NCBI GenBank assembly: GCA_028023455.1
Contig: JAQFVV010013349.1
Location: 1 to 64,000, forward strand
Direction: 5' to 3'
Source of the DNA: Epiperipatus broadwayi
Taxonomy: Eukaryota; Onychophora; Udeonychophora; Euonychophora; Peripatidae
DNA length: 64,000 nt
The position numbers were made by a program, and so were the translations under genes. Positions 25,701 to 40,656 of the stretch are shown piece by piece. The notes under the pieces were generated by a model that saw only the letters and a program-made list of their open reading frames with translations, was not told where the DNA came from and ran no database searches. The stretch's first letter is position 1, and each line of letters starts with the position of its first letter.

Positions 25701-26753
25701 ATGAACCACCAAGTAAGAAAATAGAATGTTAAAGACTAAAAGGTTTTATAAAGATTATTACATTAAAGAATAAATTGCTCTAAAAGGGAGTGTAAAGTAA
25801 AGTTCGGAAACTGGCCCGAAAGCTTAAGGTTCATTAGGGAAATATATTACCCATTTCTTCCGGGGCTGGTTCCCTTAGGTTACACATCCAAGTTGGTAAA
25901 AAAATTTAGACACCATTTGATTGATTACTTGAACAGCATTTTATTTGATTTTGGCAGCATGATTTGTCTGGAAAGAATTTAGCAGCTTCATTGAAGATTC
26001 TCAAAGGGCTTCAGGAACCGATAGCCAGATTCATGACATTTAGCCCTTTACCATGATAGAAACACTTTTTGAATTCATAATTTAAAAACGCACAGAGTTG
26101 ACTGCACTTCTCTACAACAAAGATGGCTTTTTTTTCTCCAAACTTTTCAGAGCTATATATACTGTCCTCTCTGATGCCTTCAGGCTAGCACTTCTTTCAT
26201 TATCAATGTTTTTAGATACATTGATTGTTTTTAGATCCATTCCTTCGATAAGGCTTTCAAACTCATTAACTTGAATTCATTTTCTAATTAGAAAATGTAT
26301 TCTTAAAATCAGAAAATGATTTTAATTAGGAAATCCTTATCTTTTTTCTAATTAATAAAACTTTAACTGTTGTTTTTGAAAAGGGAAAATCAGAAAGATT
26401 ATCGAAAGAATGTAGCTTTTAATTATTAAACTTTAACAACTTATTTAAAAATAAAATCAAACATTCCCGATGCAATGAAACTTTTAAACAATTATATATA
26501 TTTAAATATTTACAAATATATACGCACAATCCACGCAGTTATAATATATAAATTCATGAATAATTCTATCATGAATTTATTAATAGAATTGATCAATTTA
26601 AATCTGAAACTAATTATTTGAATACACATTTATGAAATAAGTTATTCTTTATGGAAATTAGCATGGATTGAATGTATAAAGCCCCATTGCATCGGAAATT
26701 TAAGGTTAGTACTAGGGTTTGAAGTGGGCTTATAGCTAGAGTTCATGAAGCTA
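25701..26753. other. non-coding stretch right of the array
   Basis: No supported gene. CATTTTCTAATTAGAAAATG at 26278-26297 is a perfect 20-bp palindrome, and AT-rich variants of it follow immediately. The segment 25800-25900 is less AT-rich but has no recognised content. Confidence 0.4.
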
Positions 26754-26802
26754 GGATCGAACTCAGATCTGACTGCTTCAATATAGAGGTTTATTGCAGC
26801 TG
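26754..26802 (-). repeat. possible tRNA-derived SINE fragment
   Basis: Minus strand: GAGTTCGATCC (26764-26754) is a strong B box. CAGCTGCAATAA (26802-26791) is a weak A-box-like match about 30 bases upstream, the spacing expected of a tRNA head. No clear SINE body or tail is visible. Confidence 0.3.
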
Positions 26803-26913
26803 GTAGCAAATTACATGACACACAATAGCATGTTTTGCTCTAGCCCATCTTCATATTAAAGTACAATTTAATAATTATTTGTAATCATAAATTTATATCA
26901 GATAATATAGAAG

Positions 26914-26914
<1 letters not shown>

Positions 26915-27008
<94 letters not shown>
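26915..27008. repeat. (AT)n microsatellite
   Basis: About 94 bp of AT dinucleotide in otherwise non-coding DNA. Confidence 0.98.
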
Positions 27009-27010
<2 letters not shown>

Positions 27011-27576
27011 GAAAATTATTTCATTTTTCTTTCTTTTCCAATTTTCAGCAGATTAATTTTCGTTATTCTTTTTGAAAAAATTTAAAATAGTAAAAAAAAA
27101 AACTCCAACAACTTTTAAAACTTGATTTAATTATTTAAGAATTTATCAATTATTCTTACTTCTTATTTCATTTTCTTTACTCTCAATTTGGTAAACTTTT
27201 AGTTACAGCATTTGACTTTTTAAATGTTTATAATTTAACTAAAAGAAAAAGTAAAACTCCATTTTAGCATTCTAAATTTTAATTTTAATTACTGTCTTTT
27301 GTTACAGGTGTTATAACAATAAGAACAATATGTAAACTGTTTTTTTTTTATTTTATAAATTTCATGTGTGTAGATTTCCAGGAACCCTAAGATTTTTAAC
27401 TGCCTATTCTTTAAATTCATTTAGATTTTTATATGTATTGTTTAAATACATTTCATTTATTACAAATAAAAATAAAATAAAATAATAAAATCAGTTTTAT
27501 TTTCACACACATGCCCACCACAACTTAACTTCAGGTGATCCCAAATTCATTTAACTATAAATTAATATTCATTTTT

Positions 27577-27579
<3 letters not shown>

Positions 27580-27615
<36 letters not shown>
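27580..27615. repeat. (AT)n microsatellite
   Basis: About 36 bp, followed by shorter AT runs at about 27640-27666. Confidence 0.95.
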
Positions 27616-27617
<2 letters not shown>

Positions 27618-27960
27618 CAGTTTATTTAATCAAATAGTTTATATATATATATATTAATATATATATACAATATTACTTTGTAAAATATTGATCATATTTT
27701 ATTTTATAATAAAATAATCTATTGTGCATTATATGTATATATGTAATAAATAGCAAACAAATAATGTTTCCTATTATTAATATACATTCCAAATGAATTG
27801 GGTTCAATAATTAAGCTTGATCTTTTTAGGAATATATTGAAACAGTCAGTTTCATCCCTCTGCCTGCTTCACTTATTTTACCCACACATCTATCTATATG
27901 CCAGGTTTAAACCTTCCCAGATTTCCCATCTGAATAACATTAAATTATTATATATGCAGA

Positions 27961-27963
<3 letters not shown>

Positions 27964-28040
<77 letters not shown>
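27964..28040. repeat. (AT)n microsatellite
   Basis: About 77 bp. The related phrases TTTATAAATATTTCTA and TTTATAGATATTTCTA just to the right (28096-28200) are a small diverged duplication. Confidence 0.97.
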
Positions 28041-28041
<1 letters not shown>

Positions 28042-30690
28042 CGAGCAGTACATCTGTAATTTAATTGAATATGTATAGATTACAGATACGTATCAATTTT
28101 ATAAATATTTCTAATTTAGGAAATATTTTAGTCTAAATTGTTTACATTAATGATATATAAATTATAGATATGTATGTTCATTTTATAGATATTTCTAGTT
28201 TAGGAAATATTTTAATTAAATTATTTAGCAACTTTATTGTTGTATTATTGAAATCGCGTACGCATATTTCCTGTTATTCTGCATTTATTCTGCCACATCT
28301 GGTTATAAAATGTTTTCTGCTAATTACGAAGGTAATTTTGTCAAAATAACATTCAATTTTGTAAACAGATTTAATGTAGGTCACACATTTATTCCTAAAA
28401 TAGTCCTAAAATAGCATGGATGTTGTTTGAAATATAAAATGTTGACTACAAAATAAGCAGGAAAAATAATCTAAATTACTTTGTTATCACTAAAATTGTT
28501 TTTCTAAATAAATAAATGAGTTTTTCTATCGGTTGTAATTAGTAAATGTTTTGCTAAAATAATTAAATGGATTTCTCAGCTACGTAAAAAAATAACAGGT
28601 AAGCAGATTTCAAAAGATATAAATACTTAACGTTTTATTAGCAAAGAGCAGATCATATATATATTAAGAAAACTTTAGGTCAAATCCACGTTGGTTTCAC
28701 ATTAAAATGTTTGAGTAGCGGCCATAATTCACCACCTCTCCTTGTGAAGAATGGAGAGCTTTGGTCCAATGAAACGTAATGCCATCACCAGCAAAAGTAG
28801 CCCATGGAAAAAATCTTTGTTAACTTTGCATCACCATCAAGTGTCAACTTATTATCATCCCAAGTGCTTCAAAACTAGCTGCAATGGAAACAACTAAATG
28901 GTAAATTTTTCTCAGAGCTCTGTCTATAAACTGTGACTTTCGTTTCTCTTTTTTAAAAGCTAGCTATTCACTAAATCTGCTTTCCCAAACACCTTTACTA
29001 AAATCTGCAAAGAAGATTGTTAAATGCTAAGCCTTGCCTGATTGTAAAATGCTAAATCTTGTCTCATTGTAAAACTTGAATTCTCTCTTATAATATAAAA
29101 ATTGAATTCTCTTTTAAAATGTAAAGCTCCTAATAATCTATTTTAAATGTATAATTTTATGTGGTCTTTTTATGCCTATTTCTAAATCTATTCAATTTAT
29201 TTTATCATTTTAATATAATATTTGTATTTAATATGTCAAATGACTCGAAACCACAAGTATTTATAAATATCATTTTAGCTTATTGATTTGCAAAGATAAT
29301 TTCAAATCTTCACTATAATTTAATATTAAAGAATTGAATTATTATTCTTCATTCTCACTCACTATTTCGAGATCATATTATGTTACTGATTAAGTTTTGG
29401 GTATCAATATTACAATAATCAGTTATCAAGTTATTTTATGTTGTTTGCCTAATTCTAGTTATGAATTATAACTATATATATATATTATACCTAGCCCTTT
29501 ACATGTCATCTCGTAAATTTTATAAAAACATTATTTATATAAAATCAATAAAATGTTTAATGTTTATAATAATGACTCGATCAGAACTTTGTACCTCCCT
29601 CTTACACAAAATCCCATCACGGGGCTGTCGGTACCTCGGGTAGAGTAATCAATATCATTTGCAAACATTTGCCAATAACATTAACACTCGTTTACTAGAC
29701 TACATATTAGCCAATCAAACTTTTTATTTATTTAAAGGAAAAAATCCAATGGGCGCCAGCCGACCTTTGTCGACAAGTCTGCTTGACCAATATGATCTAG
29801 TACCCGCTCCCGCTAGCTCAACTACAACAATCAATTAAATATAATCCGCCTACCTAAAAAAATCAATTTATGAATCCTTCTCTGCGCTAAATTTCTCACT
29901 TTCTCTTTTTCTTTTATTTAATTATTTAATTTAAATCTAATTTAAGTAATTACTAACCCATGAAGTCTCCATTTACGCTATTACACTTCGTTTGGTCTTA
30001 TAATATAATTAATTACACTTTCGTTCAAGTTCAGATAATATTTAATACAATCAAAATTTCATATTATAAATACATAAAAAATAATTATACACACAGTCAC
30101 AATAAAATCTCTGGGTAATGGAGCTAAAGACAACTAATAATTATTGTTTGTACCATAAAGTTCAGAGTTTATTATTCCATTTATTATTACGACTTTTAAT
30201 TAGTGAATTAGAAATTGAAATAAACATTACCTAGCTTTCTCCCTTATGCACGTTTCCGAGCGTTGCTTCTGATAGTATTTCATTCGGTCAGTTAGCGCTA
30301 ACTCTTTGCACTCCTTTTCCCGATGTCATTGGGATCCTGTGGGCTCCATGTGTACACTCCGTCTCCTTCTTGTTTTACACGACCATGAACGACATTTGAA
30401 CTGTTTGCTGTTGGTATTGTGGGAAGGATTCGGTTAGCTGTTCACACGATGGGTTTAACAGTGCAGCATTATGTTTAACTTGAGACGTATATTAATATTC
30501 AATGCTCTCGATCTATAAAAATATTTTTAATTAATAATACAATAGAAAATTCGCCCTTTTATATTTTATGGTCCTTATCTTGCGGATTCAATCTACAATA
30601 CGTAACTAATCCTCTGGTGTTTCAGTTATGGTCCGTGCTGACTTTCTGGTGTTTGCATTGGTCATTTTAATTTCTTTGTACTCTCTGCTA
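28041..30690. other. AT-rich non-coding stretch, nothing recognised
   Basis: No supported gene. The intervals 29570-29830 and 30230-30480 are less AT-rich than their surroundings and may be old element fragments. I could not assign them. Confidence 0.35.
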
Positions 30691-30827
30691 GAGTTATTTC
30701 AATTTCTTTATTTCAATTTCTTTGTTAGAGTTATTTCAATTTCTTTGTTAGAATTATTTCAATTTCTTTGTTAAAGTTATTTCAATTTCTTTGTTAGAGT
30801 TATTTCAATTTCTTTGTTAAAGTTATT
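30691..30827. repeat. minisatellite, 23-bp unit, about six copies
   Basis: Unit TTATTTCAATTTCTTTG plus TTAGAG, with TTAGAA and TTAAAG variants. The copies are head-to-tail and one near 30711 is truncated. Confidence 0.9.
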
Positions 30828-31244
30828 TTCACTAACTAGCCGTTTAATGGAAATTTCTTATGTTCGTCATTAGCTCCCATTGTTCACTACATTCCTTTGA
30901 TTACATATATTTTTTCCTTTTTTTTTTTTTTTATTATAATTATAAGACAAAACGAATTCCACCTTGTTTTTTTTTTTTTCTTAAAGCAATCTTAAATCAA
31001 ATTTTAGTTCTTTAGGTTTTATTTAAATACGATTCAAAATTATATTTTATAAAACTGTCTAATTTATGCTTTTAACGATAAACCTGTCTATGAGAAAAAA
31101 AAAAAAATCTTTTTATTCTTATTTTACCCTACAAGACCTTTTATTTTTATTAAATATTTACACAAATCGTTTATCAATTTATATTTTTTTTCAAAATTAT
31201 GTGTAACTCCATAGAAAGCACACTCCTTCCTGATGTATCTTGGT

Positions 31245-31247
<3 letters not shown>

Positions 31248-31296
<49 letters not shown>
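31248..31296. repeat. (AT)n microsatellite
   Basis: About 49 bp of AT dinucleotide. Confidence 0.96.
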
Positions 31297-31297
<1 letters not shown>

Positions 31298-31639
31298 CTC
31301 ATATATGATCGGAACTAGCAACAGAAATATTCTCAAAGCATATTTTAATATTTTATTCGTAATTAGCCTACAAATATGCTTTATCCTCCTTAGATTTATT
31401 TATGTTGAGATGCAGGTTATAATATTAACCTAGGTTACTAATTAATTTAGTCCCTTAATAGTATATTTAAAATACTAAATTTGAGAACTGGATTATATAG
31501 ATATGCAAATATACACTATCTAATTTTAAGGCATGATAATGTAATGTTACACAATTGTGTTATATATATGTATAAGTTGCAGATGTGTCCTTACTAAGTA
31601 TGCAATGTACACTTATCAGCTTGCTGCATGATTCTCGAT

Positions 31640-31760
31640 GACGTGTTGGTGGAGGTCACTCTCATCCACTTTAGTTCGGTTCAAGCACACTTGTAGAACT
31701 AGGGCACAAAGACCTAGATAATTCATAATGCTTATCCGACTACCTGAACTACTAATGTTC
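31640..31760 (-). repeat. diverged dispersed repeat, family R3, inverted copy
   Basis: The reverse complement reads GATAAGCATTATGAATTATC, then TAGGTCTTTGTGCCCTAGTT and CTACAAGTG. It lines up with 58121-58175 (GATAGGCTTAATTC, CTAGGTCCTTGTGTCCCTG, CTATAAGTGATAG) and 36893-36950. Three copies in two orientations indicate an old interspersed family of unknown class. Confidence 0.6.
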
Positions 31761-32704
31761 TGATTCGTGGCAAGTTGAGCAGTCTTAGGTCAAACCAAGC
31801 CTTTGGAGACTGAATCCCATGAATAATGACCCATTCACATGTTTTTGCTTAATTAATATTTTAATATGTGCCATAGAGGATATAGGTAAACCTATCATAA
31901 ACCAGTTTTCTCTCCCTTTTATATTAAACGCTTATCTAGCATTAGTGTACATCCTAATCTAGGTTAACATGCCAACCTGCATATCTCTGAGTCTAATTAC
32001 ATGCTCGAATTAACTTTGTATTAAATAGATGCTATAGGAGCATTATGATAGTTAGTTATATAGCGTTGGCTATAAAGTTCCGCATGATCTAGTAGACTAT
32101 AAAAGACCTAGAAATTTGGCATATTAATTAATATAGGCATGAAATTCCAATACCGCACTACACATTATTAAACATTTATAATGAGATATATAACATGAAT
32201 CTCAGCAGTTATCTAATGCCTGCGAGCATTATACCTCACGTTTCCATCATATAATTTGGTATGTTTTGATTTATTGCTTGATATTGTTTCATTAAAGTAA
32301 TAATATTTAAAATTATAACTCATTTGCATATTTTATTGTCCGTGAATTCATTTTATATAACTCTATATTTAATTGTACATACACTATTTCATATATATGT
32401 AGATCAGTCTGTTAAGTTCTATAATTAATTACTTATCCATATGTGTATATATCTAACCAAATCAGTGATAAATTAGTTAAATTATGAGTCTCTTGTTCTA
32501 CCGGGAATGACTGCTGGACCGAGAGTGAATTGATTGTCTGTATATGTTGAGGAATGTCATCCATAGGGTAGTAAATCATTGAGCAGAGGTGAAAGTATTG
32601 AATGATGGTCGGATTCTTGATCACAGCATCTGGATTCGATCAGTTTTAGTATATTTTGCCTATGTTCTAGATTTTGTTACGTGGAGGGACAATTCTTACC
32701 GTTG

Positions 32705-32742
<38 letters not shown>

Positions 32743-35700
32743 TCAGTCATCCCTTAAACAATCCCACTAAAAATAGCAATCAATAATTTCAATCTGTTGT
32801 CAAGGCAACCTTATTTTAATGATAAAGGTGAAACCCCACATTTATTTATGGTTTAATATATTTATATAGATATTAAATACTGCTGCCTGTCAACAGAGAT
32901 AAAAATTATTGACACACAAGTTTAAATAAACATCCTTAAACAGGTAAATATAACCTGTTCTGAATGCAGATTAATAAATAGTCAATTATAACATTAAAAA
33001 CTGCAATTATAATTTTTAAAATAGATCTAAAGAATTACTTAAATAATAAGTGTGATAATGCTCAAGAAAATATATAATATCAAAGTAATATTTTTTTTTG
33101 CTTTATTTTGATGTTTTAAGTGTCACAATGGTGCTGCAATCACTATCCTTTCTACATTGGTTAAACCTACCTCTAACCTTATAATATGGTTTGTCATGGT
33201 TTGCAGATTTTCTTAACCCTACTACTATAATTTTAATGTATTATCTTTAAAAAAAAAAAAAAACCTAGAAGATATTAGAATTTTATGGACCACTTTTAAA
33301 AAATTGATAGTATACTATTGCAATGGTAAAGCTATAAATAAGGTAGAGAATTTCTCTTTGTCCAAATGTTTTAGAGTATTTTAGCCAAATTACTTAATAC
33401 TGGAGATTTCCTAAAGAAAAAAAATATAATTAGTTTAGAAATTAATCATTATGATGCTTTTTTTACAAAAAAAAAAAAAAAACAAAAAAAAAAAAAAACC
33501 AAAAATTATATCACTAACAGAAGAAAATACTTCATTTTTAAGAAGTCAACTTTTAGAAAGTTTGTTATAGCAAATGGAATCTGTTGCTATTTTATTAAAA
33601 AAAGCTTTTGTCAAAACAGAAAATAGAATATTCAAACTATCTTTTATTTGTTTCCTTATTCCTTTATAATTCAATAGATATGGAAGGTCTAATATGCAGA
33701 AAAGATTATAAAATTATAATTCATTTACATATTTAGAGCTTAGCACTGCTTTTAAATAAGCCAGTCATTTTCATTAACATTGAAATAGGTATTAGGAGAG
33801 ATAATGTATAGGTTAATTAATATGCAAGTTTGTATATTTACATAAACCATTTGCATGTTAATGCAGTACATGTGTGTTTTTATTTATTGTGTGGTGTTAT
33901 TTGTAATAAAGTACACTTCTTTTGATCCACTCAACATTAACATGGTTTGTGCTGAGCACAATGATTGAAAGAGAAAATACAAACAAGTATGGTTTATTGC
34001 AAATAACACACACACACAATAAATAAAAAAGACTCATGTGTTGCACTAACATGTGTGCGATAAATGTAAATTCACAAGCTTGCATACTAATTAAACTATA
34101 AGTTTACTCTTCTCCATATATATTTTAGTGCTATGCATATAACCAATGAGGACTAAAGCAGTACTAAGCTGTAAATCTGTAAAAGGTTTATAATTTTATA
34201 ATATTTCCTGCATAGTGGGCCTTCCGCATCCATTGAATTAAATAGAATGTTCTTTAAAATTTTCATATCAATAAACGATTTATTAACATTTAGAATTTTT
34301 TTAACAATAATTAATACTAATTAGGTGACATACTCTGTTTTTATAAGTAAGAATTTTGTCTAGATATTTCATACTTTTAAACATGAAACGTCTATTTTAA
34401 AATTACTATCACTTGAAAACTTACCTTTAAAATTTAAACTATTAAAAGCATTATATAGAAAAAAGTTTAATTGTAAAAATAAATTGTCAAATATGGAGGG
34501 GTAATTACGAAAAGATTTGCTGTATTCTATTCAAAAGTTGACAGGCGTAATATTTTATTCAAGATGTTAAATAGTAAATGCAGATATAGTAAATGAGATA
34601 TATTCTGACAGTCACTGGGCAATATGATAATAGAAAGTGGATAACTATTTTCAAATTTAGTTCTCTTTATACATTAAAAAGATTCACCTGAAAAAATATG
34701 ATTAAAAATTTGAGAATAAATTATTCTAATTTATTAATAACTAGTAGACTGCATCTTATTTACTAAAACATAACAGATTTTACTATTAAAATAATGTAAT
34801 GTTTTATGTTTTCATTTTGTAAGAATTTTTGTTATATATTTATGACTAAATGATTATTACAAACTTTAAAATAAAAATATTTTTTACTATATTAAATAAA
34901 AATCAATCTGTCATCACAGTAAAATAATTAGATTGATTTATTCTCACACTTTCTACCATAGTTTTTTTTAAACAATCTTTTTCATATATAGAGAGATCTA
35001 AATTTGAAAGTAGATAACCACTATCTTATTATCATATTGTTGATAACTTGGGACTTGTATCATTTACTTTAACAGCATTTAGTTTTTATATAAACTACTT
35101 AATTTTTTTAACATTATATATTTCCACTCTGTGATTGTTTTCATTACATATTTATTATTAAATGATTATTGCAAACTTTAAAATATGACGACATGTTATT
35201 ACGCCTCAATCTGTAGTTCTGCAAGAGAATTTTATAATTGTATAAAGGAAAATAAATTTGAAAGTGGGTATCCACTTACTTATATTTTATTGTGTTGTCT
35301 AAAGAATACTGAGAGGTGTCTCATTTAAAAAACAAGTGCATTTATGATTTAAATGATTTATTTTATGTTTTATACATATATACCATGATTCCCTAAAAAT
35401 AAGACCGATTCTTGTATTAATTTTTGCTCCAAAAATACGTTAGGGATTATTTTTAGGGCTGTCTTATTTTTTCATGAAAAAAAATCTACATTCATTTACA
35501 TACAAAAATCTAAATTTATTCAAAATCTCAAACCAACCTCCCAGATATGTTTTATCAGGAACACCTGTGTGAGTATTTGAATGTACAGCTAGCAATATGC
35601 ACTGGGATATTTACATTTATTTAATTACAAAAGCTTGTCTGTGATTAAAATATAATTACATTTAAACCTAATATTAAATCAAGTGTTAATTGAAAACTTA

Positions 35701-35840
35701 TAAGATAAGAGTGGTAACAAAAATAATTACATTTAATAAGGATGATAAATATTGTAATAGTCATATTTCTGCATTCATAAATAAAAATCCAGAGCCCAGG
35801 AAAATTACACCAAAGCTGATCTAGATGAGGTGATGAGACC
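31761..35840. other. AT-rich non-coding stretch, one short (AT)n
   Basis: It contains (AT)n at 32707-32736 and poly-A runs near 33470-33500. A bidirectional pair of frames near 33897-34085 has no motif. Around 34500-35300 there are loose, AT-rich recurring phrases (AATAAATTTGAAAGTGG-TA, GTTATCATATTG), suggesting an old local duplication. No gene is supported. Confidence 0.4.
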
Positions 35841-36960
35841 TTGAATCTGGCCATACTTCAATTCATTTACCAGCAATCTCAGTTTTAATACTCTATGAAT
35901 GACATTTATGAGGTACACTCGGTCACAATTTCTTCAGTGAAATGGCTGACCAGACAAGACTCAGGTTGAAAATTAATAATTTAATTATAATTAAATGAAC
36001 TACTTAAAACACTATGACTTAACTAAAGTAATGCATAACATATTAATAATAACAAACAATTTAGATGATTTGGCATGGAACTATGAGTAACAACATGAAA
36101 CATTTGTCATTTTAATTAGTTTAATAAAATAAATGATGAATAATAATAAAAAGATCATTAATTCTTGAGTGATATGAGCATAAATTTTACATGCAGGCAT
36201 TACAGTAATGATGAAATAAAACAAGCAAAACTAGCCATACAGTATCGGTGCAAGCCAGAGTAATCAATAAATTCCAGAACCTTGTGCATAAAATCTGTGC
36301 CTACTCAACCAATATTCCCAGACTAGTTTCTGAATTCTGGCCTTCATCAGTGAGTGTATGGATAATTTTTCATGTTTTAATAACAGTTATAAGCAAGCAT
36401 TAGAAATGGTGATCATGTAATTGGCTTAATAATGAAATAAATTGGTACAATGGTTTTATCTTTTATATAGCAAATTAATTTATACAATTGCCTGTGATTT
36501 ATGAATCATGCCTAATATTTCCATATGCCAATTGTATTATGTGGTTTCCCAATGATATGAGCTGGAATGCTAGCTAGAATGATTAATACATATATTGTTA
36601 AACTGTTTATCTGATTGTTATACCAGAGCTATTAATAAGCTCAAAATACAAACTCATCATAGCAAATTAGATATTTTTAGTCTAATGCTGAACATCATTA
36701 TTAAGGGAGAGAATAGTTGATTACCATTTGATTTTGAATTTTAAGACTATGGCACTTATGAAATATAAAATTTAGTTTGTGATGCAAATGAGCTATTCAT
36801 AACAGGCTTTAGTATTTAATACTTTGGTACTTTAGAACCAAATATCTTTCTAATATTAATAATAAAGAACACATTAGTTTGGGAAATCAGATAAGCTTTG
36901 AATACAGTTCTGGACCCTTGTGTTCCGATTCTAAAAGATATAGGCATCAGAACTAGAAGA
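35841..36960 (+). repeat. diverged dispersed repeat, family R3, direct copy 1
   Basis: It shares ordered phrases with 57330-58175. TCAATTCATTTACCA at 35860 matches TCAACCCATTTACCA. GAATGACATTTATGAGGT matches GAGTGAAATTTCTGAGGT. The GATAAGCTTTGAAT plus GGACCCTTGTGTTC block near 36893 matches the block at 58121. Confidence 0.5.
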
Positions 36961-37229
36961 ATAGGGAGCTTGATACTGTAAATCATCTTAGAGATAGAAG
37001 TAGCAAGATATTAGTGCATTCTATGTGCTTAATAAAGACACACTGGCAATGTCTAATAATACTAATAAGTGTATAAAATTTAATTAATGAACATGCATAA
37101 ATACATAGTTTCTGTAACAGAAACTAACTTGAATGAGGTATTGGATAGCATATTGCAATCATGCTATATAAAGGGCTAACTAACTATTAATCCAATTAAA
37201 TATTGAATTTCAATATATATATATATATA

Positions 37230-37240
37230 TCTCTAACTTA

Positions 37241-37276
<36 letters not shown>

Positions 37277-37287
37277 TAAGTTAGAGA
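37230..37287. repeat. perfect palindrome around an (AT)n core
   Basis: Arms CTCTAACTTAATCAT and ATGATTAAGTTAGAG flank about 30 bp of (TA)n. A second (AT)n run lies immediately to the left at 37212-37230. Confidence 0.95.
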
Positions 37288-37629
37288 GGAGAAAATATAT
37301 TTGATGGCCTGAAGAACATTTAGAAATATACTTTTAATAACAAACTTAACTACAATTTTATTTTTAACTAACAATACTTGACAGCTGGTAATTTTATTAG
37401 GCAAACCTTACTAAACATGATACAATTATTAAGATGAAATAAATATTGATAATAATGACTGCTAGTGATTAGTTATTATCTATTAGAATGAGATGTCAAA
37501 ACAGCGATTGGTATATGCTCAAGAGCATTGACAAATTGTAACACTGGGGAGCTTCTAATTACCTCACCCCAAAAGCTTATTAAAACAAATTACTCACTGC
37601 CTCAAAATATTGCCATATTATAGCATATA

Positions 37630-38930
37630 TTAAATAAAGCAAAGCAAAGTAAAACTTAAAAATAGTAAAAGGGACTGTACCGAGAAACTGTATAAGTGAA
37701 TATTGTCACCTGTGATGGCCAGGATTACTGCCTTGTCATCCTTAAATATGTTAAACAATTTCTTAAGGAGGGGCAGCACTGACTGATTGAATTTGTAACT
37801 TATTGTAGAAAGATTTGCTAGATCACACTTGTAGTTGTTAGGATTTTCTTGGGTGGGTCTTTCCTTCCCCACAAATCTGGGTGTTGGATCTCTTTCATTA
37901 TTTGATGGACCCTACCATAAATTCTTATGCTTTCATCAATGTGTGGGTGGTCAGAACTGGGAAGTCATTAGTTATGGATTGAAGTACTGGGATATTTCTG
38001 GAAACCATGTGGGCATAGGACATTGAAGGGGTCCTTGTGCTGCTGCCTACTGTATTTAGACTAAGACACTTATGGATGTGTAGAGATTGGGAATTGTCTG
38101 GAAGTTGATCAATATTATTGTCTTTTGATTGGATATTGTTATTTGAAGGACTTGATGCAGGGCTATCAGCTGGTCTATTCGGTGATTTTATTGGTGTGGG
38201 TGGGTTGTGCAAATGAAGATGGTTGGGTGTTTTCACAACTTTTGGAGAGTAAACTGGTATATTTTGAACCTCATTGATAACAGGGAAATCAAGGTTATAT
38301 TCAAGTGCAGGGGAGTGGGCTCCATCAATTGAAAACATTTTGGAATGTGTGATATGTGAATTATCTTTTCTATGCATTACATTATAGTTTTAATTCACTT
38401 TTTTAAAAAAAAAATAATTTTTGATGGTAACACCTCTGCACCTGACATTGTTCCATATCTCCTGTTCCTGACCTCTGAAAATTTCAGTTCTTGGTATGGG
38501 ATGTAGGCCAAGGCAGAATCTATATTATCCAAAATAGGGCCAGAGTTTGAATTAATCTGAGAACCTGTTTTTTTTTCCAGCTGCCAGATTTTCCCACATA
38601 TGTCAACATCCGGTATCAGGAAATCGCTTTGTAAAATTAAATGTTCGATATCTTTTCATACATAACTTCCCATAGTAGTGAGAAATCTTGATGATCTCAA
38701 TATTTTTTGCAGGGAAAGTCATGCCATATCAGACAAGTGCTGTCTTGTCCTCCAGGTCCATGTGGAAGTATATTAATTTTTGAATCCACCTCCACATTAA
38801 TTTTGATATGATGTATGGTGATTTTCTGTTTAGTTTTACTATTACAATTTTGCATTTTGGATTGAGTTGTATTACTTTGAGCAGTGGAACTAATAAATTG
38901 GGAAATTTTCATGAGTCTGGTTATATTTGT
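37630..38930 (-). pseudogene. decayed retroelement ORF1-like or hypothetical coding region
   Basis: The minus strand has consecutive coding-like blocks in shifting frames. The first (38912-38697) includes HGPGGQDSTCLIWHDFP. A methionine-less frame of about 87 residues (about 38670-38405) includes LIPDVDICGKIWQLEKKTGS and ends in LPSKIIFF-LKK-stop. A 150-residue frame (38377-37925) is rich in Pro, Ser and Asn (NPPTPIKSPNRPADSPASSP). An 80-residue frame (37872-37630) includes LLKKLFNIFKDDKAVILAIT. Base composition is markedly less AT-rich than the surroundings. Successive frames suggest one ancestral protein of about 400 residues broken by frameshifts and stops. The low-complexity Pro/Ser linker would suit a LINE ORF1 or gag-like protein, but I see no zinc knuckle or RRM and do not name a family. 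Confidence 0.45.
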
Positions 38931-40259
<1,329 letters not shown>

Positions 40260-40536
40260 AAAAGCAAAAGCGATTGGGATCTTTTCAAATTAATTAATTA
40301 ATCTTTAGTAAAATACTTTTCTTTATTATCTATTGATTGGAATCTTAATACAATTTCATTTTGAAATTATATTAACTGTATTTTTTAATTAAATTCCCTC
40401 TTTGATTTTATCAGATTCTCCAATAATTATATGTTTTGTCACCTTTTCCCTAAATAATTATAAAATTAGAATTTTAAATTATATATATATATTTTTTTTA
40501 AATATTTTCAACTTAATAGCAAATATAAACATGGAC

Positions 40537-40540
<4 letters not shown>

Positions 40541-40581
<41 letters not shown>

Positions 40582-40589
40582 TATATGCT

Positions 40590-40625
<36 letters not shown>
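40541..40625. repeat. two (AT)n runs split by GATGTATATGCTTG
   Basis: (TA)n at 40541-40577 and 40592-40625, directly left of the inverted PLE pair. Confidence 0.95.
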
Positions 40626-40628
<3 letters not shown>

Positions 40629-40656
40629 ATTACAAGCATAAAGCTAAACTAGTCAA

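Noticed and set aside
29745-29775. GGGCGCCAGCC as an LTR-retrotransposon primer-binding site
   Set aside because: It resembles a tRNA-Lys type site only loosely, I see no paired LTR, and no gag/pol frame follows.
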